Positions 8,762-17,995 are shown, counted from the first letter of the stretch. The stretch is DNA of 64,000 bases from Paenibacillus sp. V4I3 (GCF_030817215.1 NZ_JAUSZA010000001.1:2330501-2394500), one strand, 5' to 3'. The notes: generated by a model not told the origin, from the sequence alone. Translations and numbers: made by a program.

Positions 8762-9859
8762 TTGGAAGAGAAGAAGAAACCAGCAGGTAAAAAGTCACCA
8801 CTAGCCATTGGCGGTTTCATAGCTGTTCTATTATCCCAAGGGAAACTGCTCTTAGGCTTACTAAAGCTTGGTAAAGCTGGCGGAGCCATCATCTCGATGT
8901 TCATTACTATTTGGGCTTATGCCTATCTCGCTCCATTACCCTTTGCGATTGGCATTGTTCTGATGATTCTTATCCATGAACTCGGTCATGTTTTCGCTGC
9001 CAAGATAAAGGGGCTTCCAGTGTCAGCGCCAGTATTTATCCCTTTTCTTGGAGCACTGATTACAATGAAAAAGAATCCTACCGATGCAGCAACAGAAGCG
9101 TTTATTGGCATAGGGGGGCCTATTCTTGGGACCATTGGTGGTGTTGCCGCTTTTGGTTTGGGCGTATATACCGATTCTCCTGTCATTGTTTCGGTTGCCT
9201 ATGCCGCATTTTATTTAAATTTAATTAATTTACTCCCTATTCATCCTCTAGATGGCGGGCGAATTTCTACAGCAGTCACTCGTTGGTTATGGATACTAGG
9301 TTTAATCGGCGGTTTGGTATTTATTTTCTATATAAATAGCCGTGTAAGTCAACTTATTTTCTTCGCCATATGGGCCATGTTTGGTTGGGATTTGTATAAA
9401 AAATACGTGAAATACAGAAATCGAGAAGAGCTTCTTTCGGTTTCCACTCGGTTTGATTTTGCGGCTGATCATTTGCTCCAGCAGGGATATATCATTCCGG
9501 GGGAAAATCACACACGAGATCTAGAATATTTAACTTACTCGGATTTGCAGGGCCCTGCGGAAAGTAGACAAACCATTGTGATGTACTGGCAGGGGATCGG
9601 ATTCGAGGGTCATGCTTTATTGCCTCAGCAATCCATTATTAAAAGAGTTCAATTAATCAAAGTGGAACGTATGCAGAAAGAGAATTGTTTTTATTTAGGG
9701 TTGCAAATAAAAGTGGATTATTCACCTCTAGGGATACAGGAGGTTTACTATGATGTCCCTGCGAAAACACGTTGGAAATTTGGAATCGCTTATCTTGCGC
9801 TCGTTTTGTTTTTGCTATATATGATAAGACTTGTTCATCAAGTGGGAATTATCGATTAA
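8762..9859 (+). CDS. Site-2-protease-type M50 membrane metallopeptidase
   Basis: 365 codons from TTG 8762, preceded by AAGGGGTGAT; an in-frame ATG at 8729 lies inside the previous gene without a ribosome site. The N terminus is lysine-rich and cytoplasmic. Membrane segments follow, with HELGH (zinc ligands) in one and NLLPIHPLDGGR, the second M50 block carrying the acidic ligand, in a later one. After the membrane core comes a ~130-residue soluble C-terminal domain and a last hydrophobic helix. S2P enzymes cleave within membranes to release anti-sigma or other regulators. The substrate is unknown. Confidence 0.88.
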   Translation: MEEKKKPAGKKSPLAIGGFIAVLLSQGKLLLGLLKLGKAGGAIISMFITIWAYAYLAPLPFAIGIVLMILIHELGHVFAAKIKGLPVSAPVFIPFLGALITMKKNPTDAATEAFIGIGGPILGTIGGVAAFGLGVYTDSPVIVSVAYAAFYLNLINLLPIHPLDGGRISTAVTRWLWILGLIGGLVFIFYINSRVSQLIFFAIWAMFGWDLYKKYVKYRNREELLSVSTRFDFAADHLLQQGYIIPGENHTRDLEYLTYSDLQGPAESRQTIVMYWQGIGFEGHALLPQQSIIKRVQLIKVERMQKENCFYLGLQIKVDYSPLGIQEVYYDVPAKTRWKFGIAYLALVLFLLYMIRLVHQVGIID

Positions 9860-9926
9860 CGCTTTACAGTTCTCGCCCTATTAATTAATGATATGAAGTG
9901 AATTCATCATAAAGAGGATATAAACC

Positions 9927-11102
9927 ATGAAAATTACAGGATCAAAGAGACTTAGTCAACTAGGATCGGCTATTTTTTCAGAAGTAGCAGATTGGAAGAG
10001 AGAGGTTATGAACCAAGGGGTAGACGTCATAGATTTAGGTATAGGAAGTCCTGATCTACCTCCTTCTGATCGAATTATTGAAGCGATTACTGAAGCCGTT
10101 CGTAACCCTGCGCATTATGGTTATCCAAATTCCGAAGGAAGTTTAGCGTTTCGAGAAACGGTTGCCAGATGGTACAGCTATAGATTCGGTGTGGAGCTCA
10201 GTCCGGAAAGTGAAATTCTGACTCTGATGGGCTCACAAGATGGTCTTGCTCACTTAGCGCTTTCACTCTGTGATCCTGGGGACATTGCTATTGTCCCCGA
10301 TCCAGGTTACCCCATATATTCGGCAAGTCTCGTGTTGGCGGGAGTCGAACCTTACCTGCTGCCGCTGCGCGCAGAACACAACTTTTTACCCCAATTAGAG
10401 GACATTCCAGTAGACGTGGCTGCTAAGGCGAAATTCATCCTGCTTAACTATCCAAGCAATCCATTGTCTGCTGTTGCAGATCGTGCTTTCTTTGAGCATT
10501 TGATTACCTATGCCAAGAAGCATGACTTGCTTGTCGTACACGATCTTGCCTACTCCGAAATGGCCTTTGACGGCTACCAGCCAATGAGTATTTTGGAGAT
10601 AGAAGGCGCTAAGGAGGTTGCTGTCGAGTTTCATTCACTGTCAAAAAGTTTTAATATGGCAGGTTGCCGAATCGCTTTCCTAACTGGAAATGCAGGCGTA
10701 GTGAAGGCTCTTAAAACGCTGAAATCCAATATCGATTACGGTGTATTCAGTGCCATTCAAGCGGCTGGAATTGCAGCATTAGAGGAAGACATGGAGCATA
10801 ATCACTCCGTTGCCCATGTGTATGAAAGAAGACGAAATGTGTTTATCTCGGCGCTAGCGGAAACGGGTTGGATTATACCACCACCAAAGGCAACCATGTT
10901 CATATGGGCTCCGATTCCAAAAGGATGGACATCTCGACAAATTTCCCGGGAAATGTTATATCATGCTGGTGTTGTCGTTATTCCTGGAGACGCTTTCGGG
11001 GCCGAGGGAGAAGGCTTTGTGCGAATCGCATTGGTACAAGAAGAGGGTCGATTACTTGAGGCGGCAAAGCGAATAGGAGATTGGCTTCGTAAATTAGAAT
11101 GA
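9927..11102 (+). CDS. Class I/II PLP-dependent aminotransferase (LL-diaminopimelate aminotransferase-like)
   Basis: 391 codons with AGAGGAT upstream. A fold-type I aminotransferase: DLGIGSPDLPPS, PDPGYPIYSAS, LNYPSNPLSA and HSLSKSFNMAGCRI with the PLP lysine at Lys240. The VPDPGYPIY wording resembles the DapL / YugH-like group that uses LL-diaminopimelate or related amino acids. It stands between two apparently unrelated genes, so the substrate is not indicated by context. Specificity is tentative, the fold is certain. Confidence 0.85.
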   Translation: MKITGSKRLSQLGSAIFSEVADWKREVMNQGVDVIDLGIGSPDLPPSDRIIEAITEAVRNPAHYGYPNSEGSLAFRETVARWYSYRFGVELSPESEILTLMGSQDGLAHLALSLCDPGDIAIVPDPGYPIYSASLVLAGVEPYLLPLRAEHNFLPQLEDIPVDVAAKAKFILLNYPSNPLSAVADRAFFEHLITYAKKHDLLVVHDLAYSEMAFDGYQPMSILEIEGAKEVAVEFHSLSKSFNMAGCRIAFLTGNAGVVKALKTLKSNIDYGVFSAIQAAGIAALEEDMEHNHSVAHVYERRRNVFISALAETGWIIPPPKATMFIWAPIPKGWTSRQISREMLYHAGVVVIPGDAFGAEGEGFVRIALVQEEGRLLEAAKRIGDWLRKLE

Positions 11103-11193
11103 AAATTAGAGATATTGGTAAAAATAGGAGAATGAGAGACATATAGATGTTTACGTAATGAAATAAAACTTATTTGTTGAAAGGGGTAAGCAT

Positions 11194-12348
11194 ATGGATG
11201 CCATTTCCTCATTATCTGAGCTTTTAGCTGAGCAGAAGCCTTCATCGTTCGTAGAAATTCCCGGAATTTTGGGGCAAACATTTGGGCAAGCGACAATTGC
11301 AGCTACACTGCCCATGAGCAAACTATTTTCAATCTATGAAGTTGATTTAGAAGTTCAACGTGCGATTATTCCGCGTAATCTTTCTAAGCTAATTGATTAC
11401 GTTAATTTGTATTTAGAAGATCGCCAACCTATTTATTTCCCGGGAATCATTTTCTCGGCAAGAGGAGCAGGTCATTATGACGAAGATCAACAAGCGCTTC
11501 GTTTGCAGCCTATTGAGAAATTGTACGTTGTGGATGGTCAGCATCGTTTGGCTGCTTTCCAACGCATTATGGAGACGTTACAAAGTCAAATGGCTCGTGC
11601 CAAGGATCGCCGTGAGTACGACAAGATGGAAGAGATCACGGAGAAGCTGCGCCGTTTGTACGCTTTCCCTATCTCAACCATGACCTATCTGGACATTAAT
11701 GCTCGTCAAGAGCGTCAGTTGTTCTCCGACATTAATAAGCTTCCGCGCAAGCTTGGCGGCAACCTGGCGGTACTTCGCGATCAGCGCAGATTCTATCACG
11801 TTGCTGCGACGGAGCTTGCAGCCAAAGCGCCAGCTATGCAGAAACTGACCGTAGATATGTTCTCTGAACGCGGTAAGTCACCTGAGTATTTGTTCTCCTA
11901 TCACTTGCTGATTGAAATATTGATTGCTTTGTTTGAAGGCAGAATGAAATCAGCAGCGCGTAATAATGGCTATCAATATGAGGATAAAGAACTGCAGGAT
12001 CTTGTATCCTTGGCGGGAACCTATTTCAATGGCTTGCTGAATTACTTGCCCGAACCAGCTAAGGGTGAAATCGTTTGGTCTGAGAATATCCAAATAGCAC
12101 TAGCCATGTTTATGCACGAAGAAGCTACGAAACCAGGTAAATTTAATCGCTATGCACTTGAGCACGTATTGAAAATACTTCCGCATGTGAATTGGAACAA
12201 CATTTATGCGGGAGAAGAGAAGGATCGGTTGCCGAGACGGACTCGCATTATGAAAGCCTACAACCATATCAAAAACTTTTATCAAGATCAGAATGCATTT
12301 CTAATCAGCGATGCTGATTCTTACAATTCCAAGGAGGACGTGAGCTAA
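11194..12348 (+). CDS. DGQHR-domain (DndB-like) protein, first of a tandem pair
   Basis: 384 codons after AAAGGGG. The diagnostic motif VVDGQHRLAAF is at residues 112-122, and LFSDIN at residues 176-181 is the second conserved block of the DndB/DGQHR family. Between them lies a charged, probably coiled-coil insert (residues ~125-160). In characterised systems, DGQHR proteins occur as DndB, a regulator of DNA phosphorothioation, and in Dpd 7-deazaguanine DNA modification. Neither set of modification enzymes is present here. The next gene is a divergent paralogue starting at the last base of this stop codon. The specific function is unknown. Confidence 0.85.
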   Translation: MDAISSLSELLAEQKPSSFVEIPGILGQTFGQATIAATLPMSKLFSIYEVDLEVQRAIIPRNLSKLIDYVNLYLEDRQPIYFPGIIFSARGAGHYDEDQQALRLQPIEKLYVVDGQHRLAAFQRIMETLQSQMARAKDRREYDKMEEITEKLRRLYAFPISTMTYLDINARQERQLFSDINKLPRKLGGNLAVLRDQRRFYHVAATELAAKAPAMQKLTVDMFSERGKSPEYLFSYHLLIEILIALFEGRMKSAARNNGYQYEDKELQDLVSLAGTYFNGLLNYLPEPAKGEIVWSENIQIALAMFMHEEATKPGKFNRYALEHVLKILPHVNWNNIYAGEEKDRLPRRTRIMKAYNHIKNFYQDQNAFLISDADSYNSKEDVS

Positions 12349-13532
12349 TGGAAGGATTACGCCTTAAGATGACCATTCATCCTTTTTGCGATAAGTTTGG
12401 ACTTTCAACTGTTGCTTTACGCGTCCAGGATCTGCTGAATTATACGATGATTGACCCTATGGTGCAGCGTAAGCTGAGCAACATGCAAAGACGCAAAATC
12501 TCCACCTATTTACAGGAGCGGGAGCTCGATCATGTGTTCTTCGGACCTGTTACGCTGTCATTGCGTGAAGTGAATCAACTGTCCAAGGGCGAGAAGGAAT
12601 TCCTTCTGAGGCATGGTTCCAAGCTGTCTATTTTGGACGGTCAGCATCGTATCCTAGCACTAGGCTATGTGAATGATCAGATGCAAAAGGAAGTTAGACG
12701 GTATGAGAAAAAATTAGTGGTGCTAAAGATTAAACAACGGAAGTTTCCAGAGGATGCTGAAATTAAGCAAGAGGTTGAGGAAACAGAAGGTACAATTAAT
12801 CAGCTTGAGGGAAGACGTCTAGATTTGATGGAAACACAGCTTGCTGTGCAAATCTATATTGGCTTAACAGAGGAAGAAGAGCAGCAGTTGTTCGGCGATA
12901 TTAACTCTAAAGTCCAGCTGGTGAGTAAGGAGCTTGGTCATTCCTTCGACTCCATTGACCCGTTAAATCTGGTTATTCAACAGGTTGTCGATCATAATGT
13001 CTATCTCAAAGCAGCCGGTGTTGAGCGTCGCAACAACTTGACTTCGTTCAATCGTAACTTTACTTGTTTCAGCTGGTTATATGCGACGGCGACGATGCTT
13101 TTTTCAGGCAGAATGCAGCCATCCTATGAGCTTCAGCGTAAAATTCGCCACGATCCATCGACGTATGTAGAAATATTGCACCAATTTTTTAATACGGTCC
13201 TGCCGATGATGCCAGAGCAACCAGGCTTGGCGCAGTATACATCTGCAAATCGTGTGATTCAAGAAAGTATTGCGCTGTATGCCAATCGTTTCTTATTCCC
13301 GAACGGAGAGTATAACGAGGAATGGACGAATTCTTTGCAGCTTCTGGAAGGCTTCGATTGGTCGCATGACAATGAGGAATTGATCTACGTATTTGGCGCG
13401 TTGGATAACGGTAAGATCAATCTTATCCACGAGAAATCGCTGAAAAAGCATGTGAAGCTTGTTCAATTCTTCCTTGAAGGCACGGAAAGCGGAAGTGCGG
13501 ATGAAGAAGATGTGGCTTCGTCTGCATCATAA
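12348..13532 (+). CDS. DGQHR-domain (DndB-like) protein, second of a tandem pair
   Basis: 394 codons; the ATG shares one base with the upstream TAA (TAATG) and AAGGAGG lies in the end of the first gene, so the two are translationally coupled. ILDGQHRILAL covers residues 95-105, with a longer charged coiled-coil insert after it (about residues 110-165) and LFGDINSK at residues 181-188. The motifs are arranged as in the first gene but general identity looks low, so this is an old duplication or a two-component assembly. A strong bidirectional terminator follows. Confidence 0.85.
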   Translation: MEGLRLKMTIHPFCDKFGLSTVALRVQDLLNYTMIDPMVQRKLSNMQRRKISTYLQERELDHVFFGPVTLSLREVNQLSKGEKEFLLRHGSKLSILDGQHRILALGYVNDQMQKEVRRYEKKLVVLKIKQRKFPEDAEIKQEVEETEGTINQLEGRRLDLMETQLAVQIYIGLTEEEEQQLFGDINSKVQLVSKELGHSFDSIDPLNLVIQQVVDHNVYLKAAGVERRNNLTSFNRNFTCFSWLYATATMLFSGRMQPSYELQRKIRHDPSTYVEILHQFFNTVLPMMPEQPGLAQYTSANRVIQESIALYANRFLFPNGEYNEEWTNSLQLLEGFDWSHDNEELIYVFGALDNGKINLIHEKSLKKHVKLVQFFLEGTESGSADEEDVASSAS

Positions 13533-13590
13533 AACACGGGCAAAAAGACAAATGGGATATTGATCTCATTTGTCTTTTTGCTGTGTTTTA
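13531..13590 (+). terminator. Strong intrinsic terminator after the DGQHR pair
   Basis: A perfect 15-bp stem, 13540-13554 with 13567-13581, flanked by AAAACAC and GTGTTTT arms that extend the pairing. Confidence 0.9.
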
Positions 13591-13655
13591 TTCCTTCTAT
13601 TTTTGACCATACTTCATAATGTAGCTACTTAACTAGCAGGAGGGTATCCCAGACC

Positions 13656-13883
13656 ATGTTGGCCGTTCATCAACGTATGGCGGAGTTATGGACATTACGC
13701 AGAGCGCGAGAGTTAACACGAGCAGAGCAAGATGAATTACTGCTTTGTATGGAAGCGAACGCGACATATGTATGGAACCGTTTGAAGCTGGAAAATTTAT
13801 CGCTCTGTGCCTCGCTCACCGGAGACTATGATTGGCTGCATGACATTTGCGAGCGCATCGAAAAGCTTGAACCCAAGCACTGA
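13656..13883 (+). CDS. Small conserved protein of unknown function
   Basis: 75 codons after AGGAGGG. The protein is mostly helical in appearance, with LTRAEQDELLLCMEANA, then ENLSLCASLTGDYDWLHDICERI near the end. Short Bacillales proteins of this layout exist, but I know no function. It lies alone between two terminators, so it is a single-gene transcript, downstream of but not in the DGQHR operon. The stop codon lies within the terminator stem. Confidence 0.75.
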   Translation: MLAVHQRMAELWTLRRARELTRAEQDELLLCMEANATYVWNRLKLENLSLCASLTGDYDWLHDICERIEKLEPKH

Positions 13884-13907
13884 CCTATCCGGTCGGTGCT
13901 TTTTTCC
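13875..13907 (+). terminator. Intrinsic terminator after the 75-residue protein
   Basis: An 11-bp stem, 13875-13885 with 13891-13901, containing one G-U pair and followed by seven T. Confidence 0.88.
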
Positions 13908-13966
13908 TTTTCTGCAAGAGAGTGGACGGGTATAATGGTAGTAGTCTAAATCTAAGGAGATGTGAC

Positions 13967-16900
13967 ATGGTAAGCTGGTTCAAGCAATTGTGGGGGGCTC
14001 CCCATAAATTCTTTCTTCTGGGTTTACTGCTATTAACCGCGTTATTACTAAGATTATATCTAGCTCCTCTCTGGGTGGGCTATGATACTGACGTACGAAC
14101 GTTCCTAGCGTGGGCAGATCGCGCATATTCAGTAGGTTTATCCGGATTGTACACGAACGCCAAAGAATACTTTCTCGATTATCCTCCTGGGTATATGTAT
14201 GTCTTGTATCTCGTTGGCTTACTGCACCACAAGCTGTCAATTCCCTGGGAGAGTGCAGGGTCACTGGTCATTCTGAAGCTTCCTGCCATTCTGGCTGACC
14301 TGGTCACGGTTTACCTCTTATTTCAGCTAGCGGTTAGTCGCCTTGGCGGGGCACGGACATGGATACAAGCCCTTCAAATTGCTGCTTTGTTTGCCTTCAA
14401 TCCAGCGATTTGGTCGAACTCCGCGATATGGGGACAGGTTGACTCATTTTTTATGTTATTTATCCTTGCAACTTTGTTACTACAACAGCGGGGGAAACTT
14501 CCACAAGCCGCAGTTTTTATAGCACTAGCCCTACTTCTTAAGCCGCAGGCACTTCTTTTCGGTATTTTTCTACTTATCGACGTTTTACGAAAGCGCAGCA
14601 TGATGGTATTGTTGTTGAGTGTTTTAAGCGGAGCTGCAACGATGGCCGTGATTTCACTCCCTTTTGCCGTTGGCAGAGGGTATGGCTGGTTGATCGCTCT
14701 ATACTCTGGTACCTTAGCTTCATATCCGTATGCCTCCTTGAACGCTTTCAATCTTATGGCACTCTTAGGCGGCAATTTTATCGATTTGAATAGCAGTATC
14801 CTGCACATCTCTTATCAATTGATTGGGTGGGTGCTTATGGTGCTATCCATCGTCTATGTTTGCTATTTATATGTTCGCAGCAAAGGACGGCGTGGCGCCT
14901 TACTGTATGTGGCTTTCTTATTCATCACGGCCGTTTTCATATGTATGACCAAAATGCACGAGCGCTATTTGCACTATGGGTTATTGCTCGCGCTGACCAG
15001 CTTCATTTACATAAAGGATCGCCGGATTCTGTGGCTTTTTATTGGTTTTAGCATCACTCATTTTATAAATATTGCCGATGTGCTGTTACGCAGTTTTCAT
15101 CAGGATTATCACATTCCGAGATATGATCCTTTGATGTTGGTCGTTTCGGCCATCAATGTTATGATGTTTGCCTATGCATGTTTATTGGGATGGAGGCTTT
15201 TCGTGGAATCACAACAAGAACAGAAGGTGGAGGAGCCAGTTCCGCTGCCAACAGAGCAAGAAATTCACACAGAGTCCGAACGGTGGAATGCGATTTTCAA
15301 ACCAAGTAGGGATGGGGTCGAAAGAAGTACAAGGGGACGTTTTTTCACAAAAAAGGATGCGCTTTATCTTGGCGCATTAGTGTTAATTTACACGATAATT
15401 GCTTTGTTCCATCTAGGTGGGCATAAGGCTCCTACAACGTTCTGGAAGCCAACAAGCGCAGGAGAAACGGTCATTGCTGACCTTGGCCGCTCACACAACA
15501 TTACGAGAATTAACACCTTTGCAGGTGTAGGTGAAGGGTCTTATTCATTCTGGTTTTCACAGGACGGTACGCAGTGGCAGGATCAAATATCGGTGAAATC
15601 CGACCACACCAAGGTATTCACTTGGAACACAGTCGAGCCTAAGAAAGATGCGCGTTACGTTAAAATGGTCATTGATGCGCAGGAAGCAGCGGCGATGCAT
15701 CTTCATGAAATAGGTATTTTCGGAGATGGCAGCACGGCTATCTTGCCGATTGCTAAGGTTTCGGAACAAGATATAAACGCGGCTGATGAAGGTAAGACGG
15801 CTAATTTGTTTGATGAAACTACCACAGTACCGTACACACCTACATATATGAATGGCACGTACTTTGATGAGATCTATCATGCCAGAACCGCCTATGAGCA
15901 TCTTCACCAAATAGAGCCTTATGAAAGCACGCATCCACCGCTTGGAAAAGTTCTAATGTCTATTGGCATTTATGTGTTTGGATTGAATCCGTTCGGCTGG
16001 AGAATAATTGGAACGCTATTCGGCGTCGGCATGATTCCAATCATGTATGTGTTCGCTAAGCGAATGTTCGGCCGTTCAGAATATGCTTTTATCGCTGCTT
16101 TCCTGCTTACTTTTGATTTCATGCACTTTGCGCAGACGCGAATCGCGACGATAGATGTTTACGGCGTATTCTTCATTATGCTGATGTTCTATTTCATGTA
16201 TCGTTACACAACACTTAGCTTTTACAGGGAAAAGCTTTGGACTACGTTAATCCCCTTAGGGCTATCAGGTCTTTTCTTCGGAATTGGAGCTGCATCCAAG
16301 TGGATCGTAATCTATGGTGGTGCAGGACTTGCTGTGCTACTGCTCTTGTCTTTATTAGAGCGGTTCGGCGAATATCGATTTGCACGAAATTTGCTGCGCG
16401 AGGCAGATATTGAGCCACCACTTACAGAACCCGAGCGCAGCCGACTACAGCTTGTAGAGAAGCTTTTCATACGAAACACGCTGCTTACTTTACTGTGGTG
16501 CGTACTCACATTTGTCATTGTACCTCTAGGTGTTTATACGTTATCCTATATTCCGTTCATGATGGTTCCCGGACCGGGACACAATCTGAAGGATGTGGTC
16601 ACCTACCAGGTTCACATGTACAAATATCATAAAGATTTGGTCGCAACGCATCCGTTCTCTTCCCCTTGGTGGGAGTGGCCGATGATGCTCCGTCCGATAT
16701 GGTATTATCAAGCTAAGCTCATGCCGCAAGGCATGCTTTCGAGCATCGTTTCGTTCGGGAATCCGCTAGTATGGTGGCCGGGCTTCATTGCCGTCATTCT
16801 TTCGTTTTATGTAGCAGTTACACGTAAAGATAAGCTGCTGCGGATGCTGCTAATCGCTTATTGCTCGCAGTATTTACCATGGATCTTAGTGCCAAGGCTC

Positions 16901-17131
16901 ACATTTATTTATCACTATTTTGCGATGGTGCCATTCCTTGTGCTGATCTTGACCTATTACATCAAAGAGTATTTAGAAGAAGGACCGCTTCATAAGAAAA
17001 GATGGGTCTACGGATATTTAATTGCCGTATTCGTTCTTTTCATTCTCTTCTATCCGATTCTTTCGGGGATGATCATTCCATCCAAATATTCCTTCTTCCT
17101 CCGGTGGCTGCCGGGTTGGAATTTCTTTTAA
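13967..17131 (+). CDS. Large membrane glycosyltransferase: GT-C module, discoidin-like domain and PMT module fused
   Basis: 1054 codons from ATG 13967, which has AAGGAG ahead; a GTG at 13922 has none. Residues 1-~420 are a polytopic GT-C module with GYDTDVRTFLAWADRA and DYPPGYMYV, as in lipid-linked mannosyltransferase-like proteins. After a hydrophilic linker and one membrane helix comes a ~90-residue beta-rich domain (about 498-590) whose wording (TVIADLGRSHNITRI, YSFWFSQDGTQW, ARYVKMVID) resembles F5/8 type C (discoidin) carbohydrate-binding domains. From ~620 a second, PMT/ArnT-type GT-C module follows, with YFDEIYHARTA and HPPLGK. It probably glycosylates an exported or cell-wall molecule. 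The substrate is unknown. Confidence 0.85.
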   Translation: MVSWFKQLWGAPHKFFLLGLLLLTALLLRLYLAPLWVGYDTDVRTFLAWADRAYSVGLSGLYTNAKEYFLDYPPGYMYVLYLVGLLHHKLSIPWESAGSLVILKLPAILADLVTVYLLFQLAVSRLGGARTWIQALQIAALFAFNPAIWSNSAIWGQVDSFFMLFILATLLLQQRGKLPQAAVFIALALLLKPQALLFGIFLLIDVLRKRSMMVLLLSVLSGAATMAVISLPFAVGRGYGWLIALYSGTLASYPYASLNAFNLMALLGGNFIDLNSSILHISYQLIGWVLMVLSIVYVCYLYVRSKGRRGALLYVAFLFITAVFICMTKMHERYLHYGLLLALTSFIYIKDRRILWLFIGFSITHFINIADVLLRSFHQDYHIPRYDPLMLVVSAINVMMFAYACLLGWRLFVESQQEQKVEEPVPLPTEQEIHTESERWNAIFKPSRDGVERSTRGRFFTKKDALYLGALVLIYTIIALFHLGGHKAPTTFWKPTSAGETVIADLGRSHNITRINTFAGVGEGSYSFWFSQDGTQWQDQISVKSDHTKVFTWNTVEPKKDARYVKMVIDAQEAAAMHLHEIGIFGDGSTAILPIAKVSEQDINAADEGKTANLFDETTTVPYTPTYMNGTYFDEIYHARTAYEHLHQIEPYESTHPPLGKVLMSIGIYVFGLNPFGWRIIGTLFGVGMIPIMYVFAKRMFGRSEYAFIAAFLLTFDFMHFAQTRIATIDVYGVFFIMLMFYFMYRYTTLSFYREKLWTTLIPLGLSGLFFGIGAASKWIVIYGGAGLAVLLLLSLLERFGEYRFARNLLREADIEPPLTEPERSRLQLVEKLFIRNTLLTLLWCVLTFVIVPLGVYTLSYIPFMMVPGPGHNLKDVVTYQVHMYKYHKDLVATHPFSSPWWEWPMMLRPIWYYQAKLMPQGMLSSIVSFGNPLVWWPGFIAVILSFYVAVTRKDKLLRMLLIAYCSQYLPWILVPRLTFIYHYFAMVPFLVLILTYYIKEYLEEGPLHKKRWVYGYLIAVFVLFILFYPILSGMIIPSKYSFFLRWLPGWNFF

Positions 17132-17141
17132 ACAAAAAGTA

Positions 17142-17170
17142 TTGACGTTCATAAATGGCAATGGTAATAT
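17142..17170 (+). promoter_or_regulatory. Sigma-A promoter for the ssuE leader
   Basis: TTGACG at 17142-17147, a 17-base spacer, and TAATAT at 17165-17170. Confidence 0.75.
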
Positions 17171-17175
17171 AAACC

Positions 17176-17262
17176 CAAGTAAAATACTATGAATTAAAAT
17201 GGTCAACCAAACACCAGGAGACTCCCACTTTGTACAGAGCAAAGGCAGCGGAGTCTTTTTTT
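17176..17262 (+). promoter_or_regulatory. Short leader RNA with an intrinsic terminator before ssuE
   Basis: Between the promoter and the ribosome site lies a hairpin, AGACTCC at 17219-17225 with GGAGTCT at 17250-17256, an inner CTTTG/CAAAG stem and a run of seven T. Nothing transcribed from upstream needs terminating here, since the promoter is only ~50 bases before it. This suggests transcription attenuation of ssuE. I recognise no known riboswitch or T-box sequence in it. Confidence 0.65.
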
Positions 17263-17291
17263 CATCAGAACCCTAATGGAGAGTGAATCAA

Positions 17292-17834
17292 ATGGCTAAA
17301 GTTGTTATTATTTCTGGAAGTCCAACACCTACGTCCCGTTTGCATGGCGTAATCGAAGTGGCAAAAAGTGAACTTTTGAAAGCGGGCTTGGAAGTGGAAT
17401 GGATTAAGGTACGCGACATCCCGGCAGAGGATTTGTTATATGCCAAATTTGACAGCGAAGCTATTGTAAAAGCGAACGCGCATGTTGCTGAGGCAGATGC
17501 CGTATTCGTCGCTACGCCGGTATATAAAGCTTCTTATACAGGCGTGTTAAAAGCTTTCCTCGATCTACTCCCGCAAAAAGGCCTCGGGCACAAAGTCGTG
17601 CTTCCGTTAGCCGTTGGAGGGACGATATCTCACTTGCTCGCGATAGATTACGCGCTCAAGCCAGTACTCTCTGCATTAGGCGCGCAGAACATCCTGCAAG
17701 GTGTATATGTACTTGATAAGCAAGTGACGTGGGGCGATCAAGGACAAGCCATATTGGACGATGAAATTGCAGATCGACTGCAAGAATCCGTGACTGAATT
17801 TATTCAAGAAATTAAATGGCATACGAGCCGTTAA
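17292..17834 (+). CDS. ssuE: NADPH-dependent FMN reductase, SsuE type
   Basis: 180 codons from ATG 17292, with GGAGAG upstream; a GTG at 17283 is in frame. A flavodoxin-fold reductase with SGSPTPTSRLHG (phosphate loop) and ATPVYKASYTGVLKAFLD, the SsuE signature. It supplies reduced FMN to alkanesulfonate monooxygenase so that sulfur can be drawn from sulfonates. The partners SsuD and SsuABC are not in the window, so here it is a stand-alone gene. Sulfur-linked regulation through the terminator-bearing leader is plausible. Confidence 0.88.
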   Translation: MAKVVIISGSPTPTSRLHGVIEVAKSELLKAGLEVEWIKVRDIPAEDLLYAKFDSEAIVKANAHVAEADAVFVATPVYKASYTGVLKAFLDLLPQKGLGHKVVLPLAVGGTISHLLAIDYALKPVLSALGAQNILQGVYVLDKQVTWGDQGQAILDDEIADRLQESVTEFIQEIKWHTSR

Positions 17835-17934
17835 GTTATTTTGATGGATTGGTTATTAAGTTTATTTTAAGCAGGACCGACCAAGAAGTTAAGCGTAATC
17901 TAAGTAACAAATAATCGCGTATGGAACATACAAA

Positions 17935-17983
17935 AACGGAATTGTATCCTCAAGTAGGTCCTACTTAAGGATACAATTCCGTT
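17935..17983 (-). terminator. Terminator of the dicarboxylate symporter gene
   Basis: A 16-bp perfect stem, 17935-17950 with 17968-17983. Read on the minus strand it is followed by TTTTG. It may also stop readthrough from ssuE. Confidence 0.85.
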
Positions 17984-17995
17984 AGTAATTTTATT

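Noticed and set aside
11194-13532. A full DNA phosphorothioation (Dnd) island
   Set aside because: Only DndB-like proteins are present. No cysteine desulfurase, DndC, DndD or DndE homologue occurs on either side within the window.
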